The translations under genes were made by a program, and so were the position numbers. Under the pieces are notes generated by a model that was not told the origin of the DNA, ran no database searches, and was given only the letters and a program-made list of their open reading frames with translations. 64,000 bases of DNA from Taenia hydatigena (taxonomy: Eukaryota; Platyhelminthes; Cestoda; Cyclophyllidea; Taeniidae): assembly GCA_036345935.2 (NCBI GenBank), contig JADWOT020000003.1:11547091-11611090 (forward strand), given 5' to 3'. Shown here piece after piece: positions 46,201 to 57,991 of this stretch; positions within the stretch are counted from its first letter, which is position 1, and each line of letters starts with the position of its first letter.

Positions 46201-49023
46201 GGTCAACACAACACGCACTAATAGAGCTGCACTAATGTTTCCTCACTTGCGAGCTTCCTTTGATTTCTAAGTAAAAAGGCACAGTTCGGAACCGCTTTTG
46301 GGATTGGCTAGTAGAAGGATTGGTGGATTTGTAAGTAGAGGAACAATCAGCTAAACAGAAGGAAATGCAGACAAATAGGAGCCGGAATGGAGGCAAAAGG
46401 CAGAAGGCATGTGGAGTAAGAATGTAGTGAACAAAACTATCGAAATCACATTGGATGGCATGGGTGCGTTGCGCACCAGAGGAGTCAATCAATCAATCTT
46501 CCAGCCAGCCAAATATGGATGCAGCTACAGTTTGGAAGAGCAGTTTCGCATAAAGTGGTCGTGACTGAACCATGCACTCTCATTTTACTAGTGAACCAAC
46601 AAGATGTCCCTAGAGAAAGTGGGTGCTGAATTGTTTTCATTGATGTTCGAATAAATTTCACTTAGTCGGTAATCATCTTGCATCCGTGTGAGGAAAGGTT
46701 GGCAAATGCTCATTGCAATCAAACACATAATTAAATAATATGAGAGTGTCGTGTTGCACGGAAGTGTAGTGACGCCTCAAATTGCAAGGTTGATACAAGA
46801 CTTGGCACGACATAAAAGACGGTCATAAAATGGTGATACGACAAACTGTTGCTGTCGTGCGAAGGATGAAGCACACAGTAGTGCAGTAAACATATTATTT
46901 TGCATTAAACACTCCCGTCACTTTACGTCGGCTGCCTACCACATTAGCAAGTCCACTACGATAATTTCAATCATTCCTACAATGTATTCCAATGGAATGT
47001 TTTTTATTTGTTGCAACTAACGAAGCTGGAATCGTGGTCTTCAACTAACCAATGTGGTTTTTGTAGGACTGAAAGTCTGGTGGAAGTAGCACATTCGACT
47101 TCTGCATGTAGGCGCCTGCTAAAATTACAAGGCCCTGAGCCAAAACAAAATCACATAGGCATTATTGCAACCTTAGTGATAATGACCAATCTTGGATTGT
47201 GGAAGATTTGGGCAGGTCTTTGGGTAGGTGCTTTCGGTTGTCAAGTGGCGAAAACCATGCCAGCTATCTCACTTCACGTGGCCTGCATGCATTTGCATGC
47301 AAAAATGCAGAGAAATGGTACAAGTAGTAATGATGGAAAGAGAATTAATGGTCTTTGGTAATGATCCATTGCATGCTACAGTATCTTCAAGTTGGCAAAC
47401 AAAAGTTACGATTCATGCTGTTACCTTACTCGAAGTTCTTGAAGCATGTGGCTTATTTCGCTGACAGAAAAGATGACAAGGAAACATTTATGCAGGCCGT
47501 TTTTGCTACCAGCATACTTATTTTACAATCAACTGCTTGAAATACCGAGATATCCTACAAGCTCACATATATTTTCTCTGAAGAACAGTGCCATCGTCAT
47601 GCAGGGACCGATTTGTTGGCAAATATGAGCTGTCGTTTTGGAACGGTGACTGATCTATCGTGCATCGACCATCTAAGAAACAGTTTGCTGTCAGATCGCG
47701 TAGGTGGCTGCCGGCAACAAAACAGGCAACAGTGCCTGTGCCATTGTTGCAGTAGGCTTTTACCGCACACAACAGACTGCGTTTCGTTGCATACATTGGT
47801 GATTCAGGTAAGGTGGTGAATTTAGCTCAGATTATATGCGCGGTGGGTGCTTCAACTGGTTGATGAGGTGACAACGCACACTTCATAATCCATTGATAAT
47901 TCAGTTTGGCGACTTTCACCGCTACTGGGGCTGCAGTAGATTTGTGGAAACTTACACTGGTCTGCACTATGACGACACCAGAGCAATGTATCAGTGAACG
48001 ACTGTAATGGCCACAAGCCATGTCTGGCTACGTTCACGAGCAAAAGATGTAGGTAGAGAACATTGTGGCAGCATCTAGCGTGGTGCCAAATGAAAGCTCT
48101 ATGTTGGACAGCCAGTAATAATAAAATGGTGACTTCAGATTCGCACGCATGAAGAGGTGTGACAACCAAAATCCCTTAAATCTAAAATCCGATGCCAAAT
48201 GTTTTATTGGCATGCTATTCCAAATCTCCCCAAAAGTAGTCGTGCCTTTAATATAGGCACGCCTCTATCGAAATTGCGGTCATAGGTTTATTCATAAAAG
48301 GGAATAAATGACATCGAATACTGCTAATTCATTCGTATGAGCAGAAAACTTATGTATGTGTTGCAACAACAAATTGTGCTAACAAAGTTAGGGAAGCAAA
48401 ACACTTCTGAGTATAGATTTGGAGTGTCTTCTAATAAGATTCGAATAACTGGTGCTTTAATCGTGGGAAAGACACGTGCTTATCCACAAATGCTGTTTTG
48501 TGTGGACTTACTTATCCCAATGGCATGGGTTTACTTCAATGAATCTAATTTTTAGGGTAAGATGTATGAATTTCAGCCCTAAATAACCGCATAGTGAAAA
48601 CCCTTTATTCATTACTTCAACAAATAAGTTCCTCCAAGTTATGCCTTGATTTTGTCAGTTTCACCAGTTCAAACCAATGATTTTCCTACCTCAGCGCCAG
48701 CAGATACCTCTAACTAAAACGACCTTAATGCTATCACAAATGCAACCTATTGATGCAGTGATTCTGGGTGCCTTATAACCACCAAGGAAATTGCTGGTTC
48801 AAAAGACCATTCGAATGTCTAGATGTGCACGTAACAAATTGCACGCTGTCTAGTTCTCCATATGCCCTTCTTCGGGGATAGCAAGTGCAAATTCAGACTT
48901 GTATAAGAAGAGAAGTGGAGATGTAGTTAGTGTTAAAAACTGGTAATTATTGCACACGTATTGGCTGGTGTTGCATGCGTCTCTAGTCCAAAAGCGGAAT
49001 TCATCGTTGTCTTTGCGTCTCAC

Positions 49024-49169
49024 TTAACAGATCCTTCTTCATGGGATTGAGGGATTGAGCCAGCTTCAATCAACTCAGCAGACATCACATGGGATGCTGC
49101 TCTGGAGTTGAAGTAGTTCCTGAGGTCTTGAGCTTTGTCGAAGAAGGCCTCCATAGCTGTTATTTCGCT
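49024..49169 (-). CDS. Candidate internal exon, unknown protein
   Basis: The minus strand is open over 146 nt between a possible acceptor (GTGTTAG, weak pyrimidine tract) and a good donor (TTAA|GTGAGA). It encodes SEITAMEAFFDKAQDLRNYF, then NSRAASHVMSAELIEAG and IPQSHEEGS, a well-mixed, probably helical sequence unlike the low-complexity frames elsewhere. It starts in phase 0 and leaves two bases at the end. No compatible neighbouring exon was identified, and I do not recognise the protein. It could be an isolated gene fragment. Confidence 0.3.
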
Positions 49170-49409
49170 CTAACACTCAGAGTGTCCCAATTGTAATGGT
49201 TTGTGAAAGGTCTTTCAGAACACGTGTGTAAGCAAAAGAATTCAATGTACAGGCAATCTATATGTGAGGAACAATAATTCAGCGTAACAACCTAAGAGGA
49301 ACTGGGAGGGTCCCTCCTCTTCCCACTTACCGCTCCTGTTATTAAAAGTCTGAACACGCTTCGACATCTTTATTATGGGTGAGAGAGAGGGAACGGCGGG
49401 ATCTTGTGG

Positions 49410-49520
49410 GAGAGTTCAGGACAGGGATACGTCGCACTCCTGCGAGTCACCACGCCGCTCCGTAATCAGGTTCAACTTGTTGTCCCTTTCTGGCCTACAA
49501 AGCACTTTCAAAGAGCACAA
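49410..49520 (+). repeat. Diverged direct repeat, copy 2
   Basis: Relative of 37250-37360; see that entry. It lies in the spacer, not in the right arm, so it is not part of the inverted duplication. Confidence 0.35.
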
Positions 49521-50569
49521 GTATTACAAGGAAAAGCATTTATTAAGATGCATGTATCAAGCAGACGATAATGCTGGTAGCAATCGCATGTAGGCGAAAT
49601 AGTCTTGCGAGTTGGCAAAGCTGAAATGTGCTCGACATCTCACCCACAAAGGCACTTCTAATCACACGAACAAAGAAAAGCACAAAAAGGGTGCGTGTGG
49701 GTGAGCAGAAACAGCCTAAATGCGTGCACGAGTTGCTGATTAATAAAACTAATGCGCGCAGAATTAGCGCGTTCATAGCAATATCAGTAGAATCTGAAAT
49801 CTGGAATTACCATCGCTGTTGCCACTAGGGGTTTGGTTTGCAAGTAAATATCCCGGTGATGATTTTCATTAAATGGCAATGTAATGCTTGTTAGGAAGTA
49901 GATGCTGCTCAACACACTGTAGTTACATTTACCTAACTTTCGCTGGAGGTGGCAATAATAAGTCTCATAATCCATCGTAACAGCCTTCAAGCGATCATCA
50001 TGTAATCTTTGCTTTTCGTTGTTTCTTTTCTGATCCCTTTGATAGTATGCTTGTGTCACGCCGGAATCTACAAATCCTACTATTAAATACTGTCTGTCGC
50101 AATCAGATTCAAGGCAAATGCCATGCCGAGCCCACAATGAACAATGCTACTACTTAGCAAAGAGCTGTTCCACCCATTCATATAAGCGTAGAACATAAAA
50201 TAAGGTAGTTAAGATGCAGTGATTTTTGAAATGGCTCAAAAGCGTATGCGAGCTGTTATTTAATAGAAACAACAGGATTCTGAAACATTTGGGTTCAGAC
50301 GCTAGCTATCACCGATCCATCGTAAGCGCTTCCATTTAAAGCAAAATTAGACCAAACAATGCATGCAATATTTTGCCAATGAACGCCTACGCACCTGTCC
50401 CGGATGGATAGATCGCTCGTGAAACTTATGTTGATTATGTAAACCTGTGAGGAGAGAAGCGAGCAAGCATTGCCTACCTCGGGATGTAAGAGTGGTTAGA
50501 TATCTCCAAGGCGGAGAAGAATTCTGTGTCCTGACTTCCCTGAATGCGTACTGATAATCATGTCTTGAT

Positions 50570-50905
50570 TCAATTACCCAGTTTTCGCAAAGGGTATGAA
50601 GACCGCCTAGCCCACTTGCACACGCGATCGTAAGATCCTTTGGCGATCTCGTAGACGGCGAATTCTTTCACTGCTTCGCCGACCTTTTTAACAACATTTA
50701 TGACAGCAGCTCTCCATACCGCTGGCTCGAGATCATCGGACTGCAAATACACTTCATCCACTGCCGAGCATGCTGGATGAGAAATACTCACAAGGCTGAC
50801 ACAAATTATTGTGCTCCCGCAGCACATCCACAATCGGAAAGTTTCCGTAGCATTCCGCACACTGCAAGCGCTGTTCCGAAAGTGATCCAGTCTTAACTGC
50901 AGCAC
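50570..50905 (-). pseudogene. Chimeric copy of the small secreted-protein gene
   Basis: The mature region is kept: AVDEVYLQSDDLEPAVWRAA, VINVVKKVGEAVKEFAVYEI and AKGSYDRVCKWARR, differing from the 42.8 kb gene at several residues (N to Y, P to S, G to D, K to E, M to K). Upstream the signal peptide and promoter are replaced by sequence homologous to 39.2-39.45 kb, with a junction at CGG. The resulting frame is open for 111 codons from an alternative (non-ATG) codon and has no predicted secretion signal. The C-terminal residues after ARR diverge because homology between the arms ends there. Probably non-functional unless transcribed from a new promoter. Confidence 0.6.
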
Positions 50906-51757
50906 ATTAAAATTGACTTGGAGAGACGGTAGGGCGTTCTTTCTCCAATTTATCCACTATTTTTGCAAATTTGTATTTCACGCAATCAACGAGTGATTTT
51001 ATTCTAAAATTTAACCTGATTCGATGGCTTCAAAAATGACTAACAGAGAATAGCACATTCTCTCTTGGATCAACAGAACACACCCACTCACTCAATGACC
51101 TCACACCGAATTGCTTTAAGGTCCATCAACCTACTTTCAACGCCAACTTCGCCCTTCACTGCACTCACAAGCGACTCTCCAATGGCGCAATCACAGCCAC
51201 CACATGGACACAAATGCTATCGTGAAAGTCCTTACACCACCCCACACGACTACAAGTGGTGGCGCCTTTCGCCAACATTGATGAAAGCTGTGACAGTAAG
51301 ACATCTTTGGGAGGAGTGACACCTTCTGCAACCTTATCACACATTTGCAGTGCACAATACTACCTTTGTTTTCATCTCACAAAAGACGAAAGACGTACAC
51401 ATGAGAACTTATAAATACTTGAATAAATGTAAAGTGGAAGGGAGCACACAGAATGCCTGTTCGGTTTATGCAACAAGAACCGTGTTTGGGCATTATGTAG
51501 TCGTCCAGCGCCTTCAGACGTCCCACCTCATCTTTCCTCCAAAGCGGCAAATGTCTACCCTCCCCAAAGGGTAGTAGTAATGCGGTTGAGTGTGCCGTCA
51601 AGCCTTTGTGACCCATTCAGGCTCCTCCACATTCCGTCCAATCGAGAGGCTAGAGGAATACCCAGAAAACAGTCTTCATTAAGTTTGCCATGGTGCTCAT
51701 CGAAAGGACTAACGTCAAAGTCGCCAGTCCCCAAAAATGACTTATTAACATACATAT

Positions 51758-52058
51758 TAGGGCAGCGTTATCTACAAAATCTCAAATGCAGTTATTCTCC
51801 ACGATCAACGACCAAGATTAAACTACAGAGCTAGTAGTGCAAAGCAATGAACCGTACGGTGAAAACATGACACTCACACATGGGGGTCCAAAAATAAATA
51901 AGTCAACGGTGAAACCGTTAGTTTGAAACCGCCATAAACCGCGCCTAAGAATGCTTACAAATTCTTGCCTAAGAGTACAAAAGCAACACGAGTGCGTTAA
52001 CATGAAAACAGATTACTCGCAGCAGTCGACACTGTCTTGACCGAATTCCAAACATCGG
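51758..52058. repeat. Direct repeat within right arm, copy 1
   Basis: Nearly the same as 54101-54415, about 2.34 kb away, same orientation; both are inverted copies of about 35980-36290. The minus-strand frame ending GPPCVSVMFSPYGSLLCTT is open in both right-arm copies and interrupted by TGA in the left-arm copy. Confidence 0.88.
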
Positions 52059-53051
52059 TAAACGCAGCTTCAGTGAGTAAGCGTTGAACGGCGTTGACAG
52101 AAAAAGCTTCAGCTAGGACTCCATTACGAATCAAGTTGCAGATTATCAAAAACATTCCGCCTGAGCGCATAAGAGTGCGCTGTGTCACCGATTAAGCAAC
52201 TCCTGTCAGGCCCATCAATCATCCTTAACGAAGGCAGCTTATTGCTTGTCGCTCAATCGGCACTCGCACCATCTTCTCCAGACACATTTTACCAACATCA
52301 ATCAAAATACAGGCCACACACTGAGATGTCTGCACGGCTACTCTCGTAGCAGGGCACTGGTCATTGAAGCGCTGTCGAAAGAGGAACGAATGAGTCCCCG
52401 ACATCGGGATCCCAGCCTCCATACCACCCAATGCATACTTTTCAGCTTTTCACCTGTAACATGACATAATGAACTACTAAAATGGTCATAGAAACGCCAA
52501 CAAAGTGTCTGCAAACATTAACAAACAGTCCTGATAACTCAAATGATGAGAAGCTCAACAAAACCCTAACATGGGAAAAGGCATGGAAACCATCCAACGT
52601 TGTCTTGCTCAAGTAGAACAAAACGCTCTCCAAACAGAAAACCACTAGTGCATGATTTCCCATCAAACTCTACGAAAGGATCCCTACAAGTCATGCTACC
52701 TCCACAAAACATTCGCAATGCCAACGTGTTTCAACAGGCTAGCAATTTCAAAACATTGGATTACGGTGTAGGGTGGCACGCAAACGGACGAACACTGCAT
52801 AACAGTAAGAGTGTTGCGATCCAATGTAAAAAAGAATCGGGTCGTGTTACCGTGCTTTCGTTGTCAGCATTTCTATGCCAAATGACCACCGCGCCACAAA
52901 AGCCCACACATGCATCGAGAAGTACCAGAGCATTGGAACAGCAATATGGAGGTGGCATGGTGTTGTCTGCCCTGTGGGCTAATCCTTGCAGTTCCAGAAG
53001 GTGAAAGCGACGAGGCATTCAGACTAAATTGACGAGCTTGATACTCCACAG

Positions 53052-53258
53052 TTTGTCCAGCTTTTTGAGGATGAGGTTGTGGAAGTGATGCATAGCCGCA
53101 TCGAGATTAATGAAGTCTTCCACATTCTAGCCTCCCATATCCGCACCAATGCAGTCACAGGCATGGTCAACCAAGTACAGATGCGGCTACTTGTCCCAGT
53201 GCAGAACGTGCAAACCAACCGTGACGAAGATAACCGTTACATATTATTCAACTATTAG
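53052..53258 (+). CDS. Candidate terminal exon, unknown protein
   Basis: After CCACAG (AG at 53050-53051) the plus strand is open to TAG at 53256. It encodes FVQLFEDEVVEVMHSRIEIN, EVFHILASHIRTNAVTG, MVNQVQMRLLVPVQNVQT and ends DNRYILFNY. The amino-acid mix and alternation of hydrophobic and charged residues look genuinely coding. The frame could start upstream at 53028 just after a TAA. No matching upstream exon was found, and the block is an insertion in the duplicated arm, so a captured gene fragment is likely. Family not recognised. Confidence 0.35.
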   Translation, partial: FVQLFEDEVVEVMHSRIEINEVFHILASHIRTNAVTGMVNQVQMRLLVPVQNVQTNRDEDNRYILFNY

Positions 53259-53854
53259 TGATTCCCATTATGCACATCCAGTGTAGAACAAGTATTCCCT
53301 TCTGTGATAAGTGCCTGTTGAAGGCCTTCAGGTCTCTACTTTGTCGGCTATGAATGCTATGATTGAAGAGCTGTCGTTTGATTATCGCACTCGCGTCTGT
53401 CCAGCATTAGGTTAAAGAAGCTAATCATCTAACTGCACCAATACTACTAACCTAAGCGACAAATTAGGCATCGACTTTCGGCAGAGGAAGAGGAAATAAG
53501 GAAGACAGGAAGTGAAGGGAAACTGACGTGTAGCAAGAGTTGGAGTCGCAACCAGGTCGATCATGCCAGGGACGGTAGAGAGTGAACGACCCTGAGCGTC
53601 ACTCGCGACACTGGCTCGGTCTTCTACACTCGTGGTGAAATCCATCACGGCACTGCACTTCACCTGCCCCGCAGCAGTGCATCTCCGCCGACCCGGCCTT
53701 TGCTCTTCGCTTCCATCCACTCACTGAGCATGTCCAACTGACAACAGAAGGTAGTTGAGTGAATGAAAGCTATTGGGAGTGGTGTCAGTACAACTAACGA
53801 TCCCATTCTGACTTGATGCACACTACAATTGGAGAAAAGGAGAAACACTCCTTA

Positions 53855-53876
53855 TGCACACACACACACACACACC
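53855..53876. repeat. (CA)n microsatellite
   Basis: Ten or so CA units; the only dinucleotide microsatellite of note in the window. Confidence 0.9.
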
Positions 53877-54100
53877 GTGCAGTGTCGTAGAGAGTTCAAT
53901 ACCTCTGAGTTCCTTGCAAATCTCGTCCTTTGTTGATAGTGCTACACCAATCAGCGAGCAATTCGAAAAACACGGTTGCATTGCGACCCCCCCAACGCAC
54001 GTTGCCCCCAGATTGCCAAACACTTCAGAGAGCCCCAAGTGCAACACACAGGATGCCGAGTAGGTTGCCTACGCTGACAACTGGAAAATGAGTTGTTAAC

Positions 54101-54415
54101 CTACATAGTAGGGCAATGTTATCTACAAAATCTCAAATGCAGTTATTCTCCACGATCAACGACCAAGATTAAACTACAGAGCTAGTAGTGCAAAGCAATG
54201 AACCGTACGGTGAAAACATGACACCCACACAAGGGGGTCCAAAAATAAATAAATCAACGGTGAAACCGTTAGTTTGAAACCGCCATGAACCGCGCCTAAG
54301 AATGCTTACAAATTCTTGTCTAAGAGTACAAAAGCAACACAAGTGCGTTGACATGAAAACGGATTACTCGCGGCAGTCGACACTGTCTTAACCAAATTCC
54401 AAACATCGGTGAACG
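54101..54415. repeat. Direct repeat within right arm, copy 2
   Basis: See 51758-52058. This copy jumps after about 54415 to sequence matching 35.7 kb, skipping the partner of about 35700-35970. Confidence 0.88.
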
Positions 54416-57297
54416 CATTCAATCAAAGCCAATCCCTTTGTCGCACACACCAATCAGCTTCGCAATTAGGCTCCAACGATAGGTTTAGCACATGAGCACA
54501 AATCTCACGCCAGTGGGTTGCAAAACCACATCATCCTAAATAAATCCAGCCCGACACTGCACCCACACTGAAGGATCAGAGATGATGGAAGGAGAGATTC
54601 GAGGTCAAGGCAACAACACCAGTCTCGACTCACTAATGCTCTGCAAACTCTTAGTTCATTTAGGAGAAAGCAAGATCGACAGGGAAGGAACCAGAATAAA
54701 ACAACCCAACACTACATGCACATTTTGTCTCAAAACCTATCCTGCCCTTGAAGAGACCTTTGACCAACCTCACACAGAAGAGGGAATTACCAATGCCAGG
54801 GTCACAAATGTCTACAATAGTCACTTCGCAGGGAGGGAATAAAATGAACCAAAGGGGCATTGATTCATCTTGGAAAGAAAGTACTCACGATAGGTCAGAA
54901 CAAAATCATGTAAAACAACCAGTCAGCAACATCATGTTCGCTACATGTTTCTTTCAGAGATTAAACGATCCTGCAAAGCAGTTTGACGAAATTCGAAATA
55001 ACCTTCAAATCTATCTTGCATTAATAGGTGGACTGCCTGCAAAATAAACCAATGGACACCAACTTCTAGGAGTGACGCACCCACCGCAGTAAGCAATGAA
55101 CTACCAAGAACCATGGCATTGACAGTGAGGTGGCACTATTTCACACCCGCGTCTTTGTACCAAAGGTCCCCGTGGAAGCACTCCACTACTCAGTAAACAA
55201 ATGTAGCCGCACTTCCCACTTGTCCCTTCGCCTAGCAGGCAAAACGTCATACTTTATGCTCCACTTTCTTCCTTATCAGCCTTAGAGATAAATATGACTA
55301 CCACGAGGCAGATGTTCAATTCTCCTGAGAACACCACAACCAGCACCGAAGATTTGACAAGTTTAACTGCCTTTCAATAAATGACGGCAACAACTATCCC
55401 TTGGGAGCAATCTTTCTCCACCAATTCGCAATCTTAGCCAAACTACTTCGTTTCGAGGCAAAGCGAGAAACAACGCTACACCTAGCAATAAGAACAAACT
55501 CAGGCAAACTAACCGAACCTTGTTAAACAATAAAAGCAGCGCAAGCAAAACCGATGTGTCTGTTAGAAGCCAGCAACACCAATCAACCCTAACATCTATT
55601 GTAATGAAGTAGTATTAAAATGCCAAAAATGCCCTGCATTGAGACGTCAAACACTTACAACTTAACGCCACTCACAACATCTAATCAGGCGAACCTACCC
55701 CAGGCTTTGAGGTTGCTGAAGGCACTGGTCCTACAGGAGTAAGCACCACCAAAATCGACTGCTCTGCCGAACATGTTCGGGAATGTGTTCTCATAAAGCA
55801 ATCAGCTCGCCTCGTTATGCCCATTTGACTTGATTTCGCATCAACAATAAAATGCAGCCCAAACGGTATGTTCAGTTAATGCTCCTTAATGCCCAGACCA
55901 ATTTCGAACAAATCAAGCAGTGTCCGAATTGTCCGCATTAGTTCTGACGGAATTACCGGCAAGCTCAAAACTACTCGCCTCTCACACCTTCGAAACCTCC
56001 TCCCGATGTTCGAATTTCAATCCAACTAGATTAGGCACACCGAGCATTTGAGGGAGTTTTGATGGCTTTAACATGAAACGGCAACGGTGCCAAATTCATT
56101 CATCCATCGAATGCATTGAATGAAAGCCGCATTCCTAATGAGCCTTCCAACATTACTTTTGCAGCGTCGACAACCCAATACATTTCTCCTCGCACGTTCC
56201 GTTTTAAATGCAAAGTCTAGGTCCACACGAGCAAAATAAACAACTCTTAAATCATACCCAGCATCCCTCAAACATACTGGCAAATTGTGCAACCCGGTCA
56301 ACTCTTGCGGTTTATTAAGTGTTTATTCAAAGTGGTTAACTTGATAAATTTTTTTATGACTAACAAGATTTTATGTGCTCTTTTACAAACAAAAAAGGAC
56401 AAATTTGAAAAACTACTACAGCATTTGGCTTATTCAAATTTTGAATAATTTTAGAAATCGCCACTAGATTTGGTTTAAATTTATTCAATAATTTAGTACA
56501 GCCTTTACCTTCGTAAGCCTATAATGTGACATTTTTATTTTTGCATCATTCAAAATGCAACATTTTAGGGAAGCGAACTGGTAAGCACACGGGTAAGTTC
56601 GAGCACGTCGTTTAAAAATTAAGAGGTATCCTTATTTAATGGTGAACCGTTTTTGTTTTTGCGTATTTGGTTAAAGAATTATTGGCAATTTATAACAAAA
56701 AAGTAAGAATACGAAGAACTAGGGCTGGTTACGTACATCGACATACAGTGGGGCGTGGTTCCACTTGCATCGCCTGGAAGCAATCAATCACGGTGATATT
56801 ACAATCGTGGAGCATCCGCTTTCGCCCCCTCCCACAACCTTTGCTAAAAACCACACAACAAACTCCTTATCCATGGAGTCACTCCTTACTCGGGTGTCAG
56901 CCTCACCATCAACCATCACATTGTAAACGGTGCTGTTATAACCACTCCCACCGTACCACTCATCGAATTTCCACCCACCTCAAAAGTCACTTCACCGCAT
57001 TATCACTCATTTTGCTTCCAGCTTACACACCCTGGCTGCAAAGGCCAAAACGTTCTGCTTTCCTCATACGGCTATATTGAATTGCATTGTTAAAATAGCC
57101 TCACAGTGTCGTCCCATATAAGTGATTTGGAGCGTGCACTGTGTGAGGGTAGAATTGAAACATCAAATCGAAAGTGGAAGCAGACAAAACGCATGTCGAG
57201 GTATGCTGATTAGTAAGTGATTATTCTCTGCTCTATTCACAGTGGTAGCTGCAGCCTTAAGCTGTGCAAAATTGATGCGTCGCTCCCCATTGCTGCC

Positions 57298-57991
57298 CAA
57301 AGATAAGAAGAGATAAGAAAACATAAATGCAAGTGCAGAGTTTGCCTGTGTGACTGGTGGCTTTGGTTGCGGTCACTTGGGCAGCCGTATTGCCTTCACC
57401 AGGTGGGCTGGTTCCAGGCACAATGCAGCACTTACAAAAACTTTGTAACACGTGCTGCATCTACCAATTTCCTTCCTGATCCATCACAGTAGTAGGGCTT
57501 ACAATGCCCCACCAATAACTCGAAGTCTCTCTGAATGGGCATGTACAAGCTGCAGAGTAATTAATTGGAAAGGCCTTTCCCCTTGATGTTAACCCATGCT
57601 CTCCAAATGCGCCTCATTGCTGACTCGTTCATGTTGACCAATCGATCGATCGATAAGAATATCTGCTACGAAGTCGTCGCGCATTGGTTACCAGGTGAGC
57701 TAATTCAAACGCATTCAAGCAGTCACACAATGGATTTCCATGCAGGAAATAATGTAAGCCAACTTTGTGTTGTGTGTGCAGGACGGTCGCAAGTGTAGCA
57801 TTGTATGGTGACATGTTGTGTTAGTTTTGCTGAACATATTGACGAAAAGGTGAGATGCAATGTGGGCAGACGAGAGGACGTCCAACCACCAGCACAAAGC
57901 CACGAGACGCCGATTGATTTTTCCATGTGACTGGTTGGATGTCGTGGTCTTCTTCACTCGCCTTCATAATCTACACAATTCGACTGTCGCG
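57298..57991. other. No supported gene; short dispersed repeat copy 2 and CGAT run
   Basis: 57375-57430 resembles 11815-11885 (GCCGTATTGCC and GTGGGCTGG blocks). Near 57640-57653 there is a (CGAT)3 run. Nothing else seen; it could hold the promoter of the following gene, but no clear TATA box was identified. Confidence 0.4.

Larger units (their letters stand above)
43219..50569. other. Spacer of inverted duplication 2
   Basis: About 7.5 kb with no partner in the window. Minor features: (TTTAG)3-like run near 43554-43568, an exon candidate on the minus strand at 49024-49169, and overlapping plus-strand frames between 47008 and 47819 whose frame changes repeatedly and which carry no recognisable motif. 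A plus-strand frame at 46035-46235 ends at a possible donor (TATG|GTAGGT at about 46199) but has no partner exon. Confidence 0.55.
52190..54100. other. Insertion between the direct repeats, absent from the left arm
   Basis: About 1.9 kb, holding the exon candidate at 53052-53258, a 134-codon plus-strand frame without ATG (52600-53004, no recognised motif) and a short CA microsatellite (53855-53876). No transposase or terminal repeats seen. Confidence 0.6.
50605..57297. repeat. Inverted duplication 2, right arm
   Basis: Inverted partner of 32315-43090 with three blocks missing and two added (51210-51757 and 52190-54100). Partners of left-arm frames lie at 50605-50905, 51997-52155, 54582-54842, 54958-55027, 55690-55980, 56068-56301 and 56720-57090. 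Several of these are broken here while the left copy is intact. Confidence 0.93.
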
